A program made the position numbers and the translations under genes. Under the pieces are notes generated by a model. It did no database searches. It saw only the letters and a program-made list of their open reading frames with translations, and was not told the origin of the DNA. From a virus, in the IMG/VR virus record IMGVR_UViG_3300025131_000033, positions 1 to 63,741 of that record: 63,741 nt of DNA. One strand, 5' to 3'. Shown one piece after another: positions 35,402 through 44,900 of the stretch (positions within the stretch are counted from its first letter, which is position 1; each line of letters opens with the position of its first letter).

Positions 35402-37375
35402 TTAAGAGAAGGGTTCCTTTCTTTGGTCTAGGTAATTATTAAGAGAATTTAAGAGTGCATAATATACCCTGGCTAACATCCAGTCTGCATTCCCCTGATC
35501 CCCTTGATCGGCCTCATTTAATAACCATGCTAAGGGATCTAATGTATCAGCCTGACCACCAAGTTTTGCTGGCATAAGTAAATCATGTAATTCATACGAA
35601 TCATAATCTGTACCATCAGCATTTTTTATATGGTACACTTCATCCAATCCTGAACCTTCCTGATCCACATACCCGCTAGTAGGTCTTATTAACTTCCAAA
35701 CACCACCGCTTGCATTAGGTAGACTGCTGTAAACCGCTGTCGTATCAGCCCCAGAGGTTTGATAATGTCCCCATTTATAAGGGCTGGCGCTTATACTTAA
35801 TCCCCGTCTTCTCTCCCAAGGTTGCGTAGGATTACCACTCATACTACTATCGTTAATCAGGTCATTATCTACATCAGTAGTAACTAACGCACCAGTCGAA
35901 CCTGCGGGGGATGAGTCATACTTAGCTTTCTTCCCTGTAAAGGTTCCTTGAGTTGCCGATGTTATTACCCCATCAACATCAAAATCAGTAGCTGCTGATG
36001 CAGTAGAATTACCCATCGTCTTAAATACTTCAGCAAATGAGTAGTTCCTGTTATTAGTAGGAGCACCACTTAAAACAGGTAAGAAAGAATGTCCCTCAAA
36101 TCTCTGCGGTAAAGGTCCAGTTAAAGGAACATTTTCTTTAGTGATTCCAGCAATTTGTGCTATAGTAGCATACATATCAACAGCATCTACAAAAACATCA
36201 GTAGTTCTATTTCTTTCTGTAATGAATGAAGCACTTACAATAAGAGGAACTCTGGTCCCTCTTTCATAAACTGAATCCTTCATTCCTCTAGCCTTGTCTA
36301 GATCTCCCCCCTTTCTATTAGGCAAATATGTTTCTCCTTGACCCTGAAGCCACTTCGTATATACAGGGCCTAACCCACTATTATCCGCGTCATTAGTGCC
36401 CATGCCGCCACCCCCATTATAGAATCTGAGAGCACTAGCGTAGACATTCATAGTGTCCATGTTATTATAATCAGACCCGTTATCTCCCATAAAGATGAAA
36501 ACAGTTCTACTTTTCTTTGTTTCATCAATAGAGGAAAGGAAAGAACTTAACATCCAGTCCATATCTTCCACCTGAGCCATTTGGTTCACCCAAGCTGCAC
36601 TAGCATTAACACCCGCTTCGTCCTCCTCTGTTATTGTAGCTGGCGTGACCCTTGACTCCTGATAGTAACGATCATAATTTCCTTGAATACTATTCGAGGA
36701 AAAGAAAAGATCATTGTTATAAACCATAGCACTAGGAGGATACGTATTCGGTTGATGTGCAGCGTTTAAGGGTAAATATAAAAAGAAAGGTTCTTTTAGG
36801 TGGTTGTATGTATCAACTGCTTCAGCTATAGTTTTATGAGTTGCGTAAGAGGAAAAATCTCCTTGATTGTATGCTATCCTATCCTCTGGAGAAGTCCCAC
36901 CCCCTGCTGCGTCGGTTCCTGAAAGAGATTGATCAAATGAAGTGTATCCATAATCAGAAACAGTTAGAACTGTTCCATTCTTATTCATATAATAATTTAT
37001 ATACCCCATTTTTTCATCATGAACGCCTTGTCCTGTTTCCCAATACGCAGCCCCATCCTTAGTTGTAAGATCATTATGTCCTGGCATTGGAGGTTTATTC
37101 AAATTCCAGAACATGGCTCGATAATCATCCCACTTCCCTACTGCTGATATATGATCCCAGCCTGTGCCAGAAGCTGATTGAGGTGTAGGATAATCACCAT
37201 TATACTCATAGTAGGAACCTAATTGATCCCACTCAGCTAAATGCCATTTTCCAACCATCCCACTTCTGTAACCTTTTGATCTTAATAACTCAGGTAAAAT
37301 CTTAAAGTTAACTCCTGAAGTCCAAACAGACTCTCTGCCATCAGCGGAACGAACAATTTGAGATAAAGGCTTCAC
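35402..37375 (-). CDS. Sulfatase domain, C-terminal part of the LamG-sulfatase virion protein
   Basis: This frame continues the sulfatase begun in the fragment at 37372-40725; its GTG start is an artefact of the 116-bp duplication. Visible motifs are MVGKWHLAEW (K43, H45), NAAHQP (H207), FIFMGDNGSDYN (D298, N299, metal ligands) and GMKDSVYERGTRVPLIV (K366, sulfate contact). These match the second half of the arylsulfatase active site in the alkaline phosphatase superfamily. In the joined 1735-residue protein they fall at 1121, 1123, 1285, 1376, 1377 and 1444. The end is Tyr/Ala-rich, without recognised domains. It would hydrolyse sulfate esters, probably on host surface polysaccharide; the substrate is unknown. 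Confidence 0.85.
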   Translation of the reverse strand: MKPLSQIVRSADGRESVWTSGVNFKILPELLRSKGYRSGMVGKWHLAEWDQLGSYYEYNGDYPTPQSASGTGWDHISAVGKWDDYRAMFWNLNKPPMPGHNDLTTKDGAAYWETGQGVHDEKMGYINYYMNKNGTVLTVSDYGYTSFDQSLSGTDAAGGGTSPEDRIAYNQGDFSSYATHKTIAEAVDTYNHLKEPFFLYLPLNAAHQPNTYPPSAMVYNNDLFFSSNSIQGNYDRYYQESRVTPATITEEDEAGVNASAAWVNQMAQVEDMDWMLSSFLSSIDETKKSRTVFIFMGDNGSDYNNMDTMNVYASALRFYNGGGGMGTNDADNSGLGPVYTKWLQGQGETYLPNRKGGDLDKARGMKDSVYERGTRVPLIVSASFITERNRTTDVFVDAVDMYATIAQIAGITKENVPLTGPLPQRFEGHSFLPVLSGAPTNNRNYSFAEVFKTMGNSTASAATDFDVDGVITSATQGTFTGKKAKYDSSPAGSTGALVTTDVDNDLINDSSMSGNPTQPWERRRGLSISASPYKWGHYQTSGADTTAVYSSLPNASGGVWKLIRPTSGYVDQEGSGLDEVYHIKNADGTDYDSYELHDLLMPAKLGGQADTLDPLAWLLNEADQGDQGNADWMLARVYYALLNSLNNYLDQRKEPFS

Positions 37376-37501
37376 CCCACCACTAAACCTTTTGATCTTA
37401 ATAACTCAGGTAAAATCTTAAAGTTAACTCCTGAAGTCCAAACAGACTCTCTGCCATCAGCGGAACGAACAATTTGAGATAAAGGCTTCACCCCACCACT
37501 A
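37270..37501. repeat. Exact 116-bp tandem duplication inside the sulfatase gene
   Basis: 37270-37385 and 37386-37501 are identical. The unit is 38 codons plus 2 bases, so the duplication shifts the frame and splits one gene into two. Both copies encode VKPLSQIVRSADGRESVWTS and its flanks. Perfect identity and a length in the range of short-read assembly overlaps suggest an assembly artefact; a very recent real duplication is the alternative. Confidence 0.9.
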
Positions 37502-40500
37502 GCATCATACAATATGTACTCATTCCCTAATCCTTGAAGACCTCCCCATAACTTTTCAGACTTAGTAGTTCCTACAGTACCCATACCATGTCCCCAATAT
37601 CCCGACACTTGATCGGATATCTTGAAATTAGGACTACTAAAAGCCTGCTTACCTGTTAAAATAGATGCTCTAGTAGGTGTGCATAGTGGTGTAGCGTGAG
37701 CATTCATAAATGTCACCCCGTTTACAGCTAAACCACTCAAAGTAGGAGTATGGGGGTAAAGATTTATTCCATCAGTTTCATGCCCTGGATCTAAATTACT
37801 GAAAGGAGATGATACACTTTCAGCAACACCAAGATCATATGGATTTTGAGAGTGATACATACTTAAATTATCTATTCCTATATCATCAACTAAGATTAAT
37901 ACAACATTAAATCCTTCTCCTGTTAGATAATTAAATTCATGTAACTTTAGATCAATATTTTTAAAGTAACCTCTTTGAGCCTCATGGTTATTTCGCACCT
38001 CAAAATCATTAATAGGTTTTCCATAAAACTTGAGACTTCCTAAATGCCCCTTAAATCCACTTTGGAGCCCTCCTCTGTCTCCTCCCATAAAATTACCATA
38101 TTGATACATACCATCAGTATAGCCACCCCCAACTATCCAAGGAGTATAGAATGGGTTTAAACGGGGTCCTTCCTGGAGTGTAGACGGACCATCTACTGTA
38201 GTTGAAGAATATTCAAAACTATTGTCCTTCTTAAAAGAAGGTAAATTTGGAGTTGTAAAGGCATCTACACCAAATACAGCGTCAATACCAGACGTAGTTA
38301 CTAAAGATCCGTCTACATAGAATCTTATTTCATTTGTAGTAGGATTTAGGGTGACATCTACCAAAATAAAGTTAGAAGAAACATTTCCAAAGGCTGTATC
38401 TACTAAATCTACCTTCATTTTATAGAAAGTAGCTACATTTTCGCACACATCCTTATTAATCCATGAACAAGACGAAAAATCCCGTGATTGCGTAGGAGCT
38501 ATAAAGAAACTTAATGACGATGCGGGGTCATTTTGTTCATTATTATTACTATAACCTGTATTTTCTTGTGAAGATGCTGGGTCATTTTGTTCATTATTAT
38601 TACTATAACCTGTATTTTCTTGTGTAATACGCCTATCCCGTGTAAATCCCATTACCATCCCACGAACAAATTGATCTCCTCGATCATTTTCTAGATGATC
38701 GAGGTCTCTAGGTACTCCTTGATGATCTAACGCCGATGCTCCTTCTTTCGCTCCCACATTTTCACACCCTAAAATTACTTTTGTTAAGGAAGAAGCAGTT
38801 GCACTGGCCCATCCATCCCCTGCATTTGTAATATCTGGAGCATATGCCCAAAATTCAATGGAAAATCCACTAGGATTATATGTTAAATCTCGGAATTCAG
38901 AAGTATCAGGCAATCTACTAAAGGATCCCATAGCCGACGCGCCTATATTGTTAGTTGATTTATTCTTAGTAATCCCCTCAAAATAAGGAATAGAGAGTCC
39001 ATATGGGAATACACTAGGTCTATTTGTCCCTAATAATTTAGCATTATTGTACTGATCTGTAGTAGCACAGTTAGTTATGAAATAATCAGTAGAAGAAGGA
39101 GTTACTAGCTTAGTTTCTAAGAAATTATAAATAGCAAAAAGATTTTCAGTAGCTATTTGATCAGTTAAAGAGAGAATTGTTCCATCCTGAGTCCCTGAAG
39201 CACTATAAATAATACTGCCTTTCCCTACTTTAGGAACATGGAGATGCCGAAAACCTATAGAAGCGGGTTTAGGAGGAGCTTGAACGAATGTTGTCTGAAT
39301 AGGAAGTACCATCCCTGTTACTTCTCCTTGCTCAAAGACTAATGCCTTTTGTTTCTCTAAATCTACGGTTAAATTATATTCTTCTAAGTAGGCAAAGTCA
39401 TTGATTGGCACCTTTCCCATAGCAAAAGGAGGGGATGTACCTGACGGTCCATATATTTGAGGAGCTTTATAAGCTATTTCTATCTGTTTTTTCCTTCTAT
39501 TAATCTTACTATTATGATTAGCTATTTCAGATATTATCTGTTGCCTCTGATTTTGGACAATTGATGAGTCATCTCCGTATTGAACAATATAATCCTGTAA
39601 ACTTCCAGATAGATCATAAATATGCTTATCCCTTTGTCCTAGTAGGACATTTAAAAAGTGATCTTTATCATAATTAGCTTGCATACCTAAACTATCGTCA
39701 ATTCTAAAAACATCAAATATATTTTCAGTGAATTTATTAAGAGATTTTATGGAAACTGCGTCCCCTTTTCCCCCTAAGTTGGGATCATAATTATAAGTCC
39801 ACGCATCTCCAACGGGAACTATCCCCGAAATAGCTAGAATAATAGGATCAAGTCCTCCCGTTTGAGAATCGTAGTAAAGACCGTCTGATGTGAGAATATA
39901 TTGCCCAGTAGTAGCAACAGGAGGTCCATAAACTAATCTAAATACATCTCCTTCGGCATCCTCTATTTCCTCGTCTTCTTCTAACCCAGGGTCAGGAACG
40001 GCACATCTCGGAAGATTTGTTCCTGAGAAAATCCAATCAAATTCAGGAGAATCTGAGAAACAAGGCTCTAACTCTGGATTAGCTTGTCTCTCCTGAAAAA
40101 CTCTATTAATCTTCGCAATCATATCATTACAATTATTAATGAATTCTGATGCATTGTCAATTCGTGCCTTAGCCCCAGCATTCATAGTAGTTATGAGGGC
40201 ATCTTGTTCGTCAGGAGATAAGGAAGCATTCATAGTACTCGAATTTCCACTATTAAAAGATTCAAGATCCTTAAGTTTATTAAAACAATCAATTATACTA
40301 TTTACCTGATTGCTAATATTTTCATAATTTGCATACAAAGTGGCCGCCCCTGCTGATATAGCACCAAACCCTGCGGCAAGAGCGTTTATTTCACCCAAAA
40401 TACTTAGATTATCATTATCCATCCCCAAATAACCATCATTTACTTTGAATTGAAATAAACCTGTATCAGTATTAAATTCAATAAGTCCATTATCTGCTAA

Positions 40501-40725
40501 TTCTGTTTTTACCCATTTTGAAATATCAGACATTGCATTTGCTTTTCCTTGAAGGAAAGAGTCCTGTATACTTCCTAATACACCCCCAGGCAACAAACTA
40601 AGAGCATCTTGAGCTAAACTAAACAAACAAGTAGGAAGTCCCCATGACATTCCTATAGATTGAAATAAGCCTGCACCTCCTATTTGCTGTATTCTTAAAT
40701 ATGAAGTAAGATCAAAAGCACCCAT
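37372..40725 (-). CDS. Virion structural protein: LamG-like domain plus sulfatase N-terminal half
   Basis: The frame encodes 1113 true residues of a protein that continues in 35402-37375. Residues 1-600 are a structural region with a hydrophobic start and coiled segments (RQQIISEIANHNSKINRRKKQIE). Residues of about 600-925 are a concanavalin A/LamG-like jelly roll: FSIEFWAYAPD, EIRFYVDGSLVTTSG, GHLGSLKFYGKPINDFEV. The sulfatase begins at 938: NVVLILVDDIG (D947, D948 bind metal) and CTPTR at 1015-1019, the C-x-P-x-R site whose Cys becomes formylglycine. The gene lies between spike and gp25, within the baseplate run, so the enzyme is probably on the virion. The last four residues are frameshifted. 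Confidence 0.85.
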   Translation of the reverse strand: MGAFDLTSYLRIQQIGGAGLFQSIGMSWGLPTCLFSLAQDALSLLPGGVLGSIQDSFLQGKANAMSDISKWVKTELADNGLIEFNTDTGLFQFKVNDGYLGMDNDNLSILGEINALAAGFGAISAGAATLYANYENISNQVNSIIDCFNKLKDLESFNSGNSSTMNASLSPDEQDALITTMNAGAKARIDNASEFINNCNDMIAKINRVFQERQANPELEPCFSDSPEFDWIFSGTNLPRCAVPDPGLEEDEEIEDAEGDVFRLVYGPPVATTGQYILTSDGLYYDSQTGGLDPIILAISGIVPVGDAWTYNYDPNLGGKGDAVSIKSLNKFTENIFDVFRIDDSLGMQANYDKDHFLNVLLGQRDKHIYDLSGSLQDYIVQYGDDSSIVQNQRQQIISEIANHNSKINRRKKQIEIAYKAPQIYGPSGTSPPFAMGKVPINDFAYLEEYNLTVDLEKQKALVFEQGEVTGMVLPIQTTFVQAPPKPASIGFRHLHVPKVGKGSIIYSASGTQDGTILSLTDQIATENLFAIYNFLETKLVTPSSTDYFITNCATTDQYNNAKLLGTNRPSVFPYGLSIPYFEGITKNKSTNNIGASAMGSFSRLPDTSEFRDLTYNPSGFSIEFWAYAPDITNAGDGWASATASSLTKVILGCENVGAKEGASALDHQGVPRDLDHLENDRGDQFVRGMVMGFTRDRRITQENTGYSNNNEQNDPASSQENTGYSNNNEQNDPASSLSFFIAPTQSRDFSSCSWINKDVCENVATFYKMKVDLVDTAFGNVSSNFILVDVTLNPTTNEIRFYVDGSLVTTSGIDAVFGVDAFTTPNLPSFKKDNSFEYSSTTVDGPSTLQEGPRLNPFYTPWIVGGGYTDGMYQYGNFMGGDRGGLQSGFKGHLGSLKFYGKPINDFEVRNNHEAQRGYFKNIDLKLHEFNYLTGEGFNVVLILVDDIGIDNLSMYHSQNPYDLGVAESVSSPFSNLDPGHETDGINLYPHTPTLSGLAVNGVTFMNAHATPLCTPTRASILTGKQAFSSPNFKISDQVSGYWGHGMGTVGTTKSEKLWGGLQGLGNEYILYDASGGVKPLSQIVRSADGRESVWTSGVNFKILPELLRSKGLVVG
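38519..38626. repeat. 54-bp in-frame tandem duplication in the LamG-like region
   Basis: 38519-38572 and 38573-38626 differ at one base and encode the 18-residue unit QENTGYSNNNEQNDPASS twice (residues 702-737). The reading frame is kept. It is the third tandem duplication in one window, so it may share an assembly origin with the two frame-breaking ones, or it may be a real loop expansion. Confidence 0.8.
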
Positions 40726-40728
40726 TTT

Positions 40729-41994
40729 TTATTCAACTCCCCCTTCTCCATAATTAGGATAGTCAGAACCAATAATTGGAATAGCGGGAAGAGAGAGTTC
40801 AGAATTTAAGTGAATTTGTGTTCCATCAGCATTAATGTTACCTCCAGATTGAATATTAACATCTCCTCCTGCCGCTAAATTAAGATTACCCGTTGCTCTC
40901 ATATTAATAGTTCCATTACATTCTATATCTATATTTCCCGCTGACTGTATCTCTACCTTTCCCGAAGATTTAATTCTAATAACACAGTCACCACTCCCAT
41001 ACCCTGGTCTTGGAACTACTGTACCTACTCCTTCACCTCTAGTTTGAAGTTGAATCACTTGTTGTGACCCTCGGGTATTTAGGCACTCAAGAAAAATTCT
41101 TCCAGTTCCAAAGCCGTGAGTGGGAGAATAATTATCTTGTTGGCTTGTATCAGTAAAAATATTTACATCTTTGAACTTACTTTGAATATTTATATTTCCA
41201 TACTCTGCATTACTTGCAATAGGAGGAGGTAGCCATTGAATAGGAGGAGGCAACATGGATTTTTTAGATCCTGTAGACGAATTGAGGATATTAAGCTCCT
41301 TACCATCTTGAATTTTTATAGTTGTAGTTCCCCCTGCCGAGTCATATAATTGATCTCCCGCACTTTCAACTTGAATTTTTGACATTCCAGGAGCAAACAG
41401 TGAAGGATTACCTATTGCGGCGAAATGTTGGTTAGATAAAGTTATCCTACTATTATTTCCACTATCAAGTATTATGGAATCAACACCAGGAGTATCATCT
41501 AGAGTAATTTTCTTTCCTAGAGCGGATACTAGCTCAGTTTTCCAATTATAAAACGAATCATTATTCTCTTCAGCTATTATCAACCCTCCACCATGGGATC
41601 CTCTGAAACTTTGTCGCATAGGAAGTCCCTTAGCTCTAAGAGATTTAGAATCCGCAGCCGCATATGGGCTTACTGTAATCTCATCAATTTTTCCTCCTAC
41701 GATGGAATCATAACTAGGGAAAAAAGTAGATCCTAAGTAAAAGTATTTTTCTGAATGACTAGGTTTACATACTAAAATTATATTATCCACTACAGGAGGA
41801 GCTATAAATCCCCCTTCTGTTTGTGTTACCCAGGGTGAACAGTACCAGACTGTTTCAGCCCCAGAGTCTAGTCCTGGAAAAAAGATTTCCGCTTTAAACG
41901 ACCCAGTACTTCCTGGATCATAGATAGAAACCACTTTTGCTAAACAAATAATAGTTCCGGCATATGATTGAGCTTCAGATTGGGGTGTAGTCAT
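40729..41994 (-). CDS. gp5: Central baseplate spike (gp5/VgrG-type, beta-helix needle)
   Basis: The 421-residue protein has an N-terminal OB-fold-like segment (IICLAKVVSIYDPGSTGSFKAEIFFPG, a common opening of gp5 and VgrG proteins), a middle domain, and a C-terminal run of short V-x-I-x-x-x-G repeats (KVEIQSAGNIDIECNGTINMRATGNLNLAAGGDVNIQSGG, split here only for reading) typical of the triple-stranded beta-helix needle. No lysozyme domain like that of T4 gp5 is seen. As a trimer it would form the membrane-piercing spike, capped by the PAAR protein at 7579-8391. It directly follows the hub gene. Confidence 0.75.
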   Translation of the reverse strand: MTTPQSEAQSYAGTIICLAKVVSIYDPGSTGSFKAEIFFPGLDSGAETVWYCSPWVTQTEGGFIAPPVVDNIILVCKPSHSEKYFYLGSTFFPSYDSIVGGKIDEITVSPYAAADSKSLRAKGLPMRQSFRGSHGGGLIIAEENNDSFYNWKTELVSALGKKITLDDTPGVDSIILDSGNNSRITLSNQHFAAIGNPSLFAPGMSKIQVESAGDQLYDSAGGTTTIKIQDGKELNILNSSTGSKKSMLPPPIQWLPPPIASNAEYGNINIQSKFKDVNIFTDTSQQDNYSPTHGFGTGRIFLECLNTRGSQQVIQLQTRGEGVGTVVPRPGYGSGDCVIRIKSSGKVEIQSAGNIDIECNGTINMRATGNLNLAAGGDVNIQSGGNINADGTQIHLNSELSLPAIPIIGSDYPNYGEGGVE

Positions 41995-41999
41995 TATAA

Positions 42000-44900
42000 T
42001 TATGGTGCTAGTGTAATTTCGAATGTGTTAGGATCCACTGCTACCTTTCCTGAACTTATTTGGTGTGTCACATATTGCGCTCTAGCATCGGTTATCTCAA
42101 ATCCTTCAGCGGAAGAGGAAATGCCCCCCTCTAGAGTTCCGCGTATAGCATTACTTAAATTTTTAATTAATCCAAATTCAGAATAAGCCTTTCCTTTAGC
42201 ATTTATTACATGTTTAAACCGAAATATTTGATAACTCCCAGTGAAAAATCTAGCTAATGCTGTTGGTGGGAGCATTCCTGCATGTACCTGAGAAATTACA
42301 GGTAGATCCTGTCCGATAAGCATACAATTTTTCGAGATATTACCTACATTTGATAAATGAAAAAGGGGAAGAGTTGTGATATCTACTTGAACTGCCTTTC
42401 TATACATCTGAACTATAAAATCATTTAACATTGCAACAGGATTACCAGGATACCCCTGCTCAAAAGGGATAGTTACTGCGCCTGTTCTATTATTTAATAC
42501 AGTTTTGTATAAATCTACTGCAAGTTTTGCGGTCTGTGTAATTGAAGTTCGTAGTTCGGTTCCTATCAAGCGACCACGGCTATAACCTGGATCTAATTTA
42601 GCTATTATATCGTTCTCGACATCTGCCCAGGAGTGTGTCCTATCACCTATAACTTTTTCTCCCCAATTAGTCCTTATTAGATAATTAAGTACATCAGCAC
42701 CACTCCCAAAAACAAAACCCCATCTAGAAGAATCCTCGGATAATCCTGTCGTTATTGCTGCTCCTCGGAGTCGTACAACATTATGAAACATAAGTTGTAA
42801 TTGAACAAAATAAATACTTCCAAATTTATATTTTAAATCTGATACATTTGGATTTTCTACATTAAATCGAAAAATAGGAACATTTCTTTTTATCCAAGAA
42901 TCTCGAAACTCTTCAACAAGAGACTCCGTTACATCTTCACTTGCAGTACCACCCCCTTCTAGTTGCTGTTCTGCTTCGCTCTTAGACCAATAACTAGTAT
43001 GTCCAAACGGTCCATAAGTATTCTCAATTGGGGGACTCACTAAACTACGTATATACTTCCCATAGCCTTGGGTAAAAATTACTCTTTCTACAGGATGTAA
43101 AGGAACGAGATTTTGTTGTCCTATTTTTAAGTTCTGTAAAGATAAAGGAGCCAACCTATTTATCTGAGCGCGAGATTCTAATAGGTGTGCTTCCGTTTCG
43201 GCTCTCTGCGACTCAGAAAGAGGGCTCAGGCTGGCAGGCTCCTCATCAGGTGAGGGATCAGGAGCCCACCCTACCTCAAGTTCTGCCATAGATCGTTGTA
43301 TATCCACCTCTAGGTAATCTAGTTCTCGATCTACGTATTTTGCTATTTTTTCTTTTTCCACCAAATCCGCTAAGTTTTTGGATATTAAATCAAAATCTCC
43401 CTCCCCATAAAGAAAATTAGAAATTAAATAAGGATCTCCAAAAATTATGGTAGGCTCATTTGGATCAAAAGTGTGTCTTCCTCCAAAAAATCTAGAAGCT
43501 CTACGAATAGGACTTGCTAGATTCTCTTTATTCCACATATTCAATTCAATAGCTTTCCAATATTTTGAGAATTTTACATTAGTTTCAGTTATTAGGAGAG
43601 GTTGCCTTAATGGATAGAAACCTTTACACATTTTTTGGATCAAACTATAAACCCCATAAATTGCCTCTTCATGGTCTGGTAGTCCTCCTCTCACCGAATT
43701 CATACGGAAAGCCTTATATACGCTATCTACCCAGTACATCAGGAGTTGCTGCGCGTCACGTTCCCCATGCTCGGAGGGCTCTGTCGTATATCCCTCGCCT
43801 CCCCCACTCATCCACCTTTGTAAGTTACGGTGAATTCGTGGCTGGTGTGGTTGTCTCTCCGTAGAACCCGTAAGATCCCCAGCACCAGCACCAGCGCCGA
43901 ACCGACCGCAGTGCCGCTCATCCGTCATACCATCATCTAATACCAAGCGAAGTCCTAACGTATTTAATAAATCTTCTAAAATAGCTTGTGTTTTAATTAT
44001 ATGTATTAATTCGGGCTTAGATATGTCCGAATCCCTGAGAGAACGCCAAAGTTCCTCCAAAGATGATGCTATGTTTTTAGCTTCAATCTCTTTGATAATT
44101 TTCTTTATAACATAGGAACATACATAATTTAAATCAGGTAAAAGAACTATTACATTTTTTGATTGCGTAGCTTTAGAAATATAATCTTTAAGAATATCAG
44201 TAACTATTAAATGGAGATCTATTTTCTCAATAAATTTCACGCCCGATTCCCCTAACAACCCAGTCAGAAGATTACCATACTTAGTTCTTTGTTCTATAAA
44301 TACCTGTTCGCCTAATTCGTCGGGGTGAGTTTCTTTAGCTGGGTTATTCTCGGCAAAGTCTGCTACTTCATCTTTTAACATAACTCGACTTTCCTCCTCA
44401 AACCTTGGATTTTTAGGCTTCTGAGCGCCATATATTGGTTCCCCCGTGGGCCTCCCCCCTCCAGCTAGAGAAGGAAGGTCCATAAATAGTAAACGTGTCT
44501 CAAAACTACCTGAATGTTCTAGTGTAGTTAAACCTGCAAAATTAAACTTATCCGATTCTCCACGACAATATGAATTTAATCCCCCTAAATTTATATTTAC
44601 AACTTCTCCTCTAGGTCCGCGTCGGGCAAGAGGGGATATAGTATGAAGTACAGGCTGAAATTCTAGTGTTATCTTTCTAGAACCTTTTATTTCTATGGTT
44701 GCATTAGACATCATCATGGAATGAGGACCAGCCCATACATCAGTATTAGTTCCTAATCCATATGCAATATAAAAATGTTTATTTCCAAAGGCGGTGGTAA
44801 ATCTTCGCTGAAATTCTGCTGCTTGTTCGGTAGTTAAGGCCCTACCCTCAGGAGGGGGAGGAGTATGAATACTAGGAAATGACCCTCCTACCGCACTTTC

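Noticed and set aside
35402-37375. A separate stand-alone sulfatase gene
   Set aside because: The fragment lacks the metal-binding DD and the CTPTR site, which are in the upstream frame, and its start lies inside a 116-bp duplicated block.
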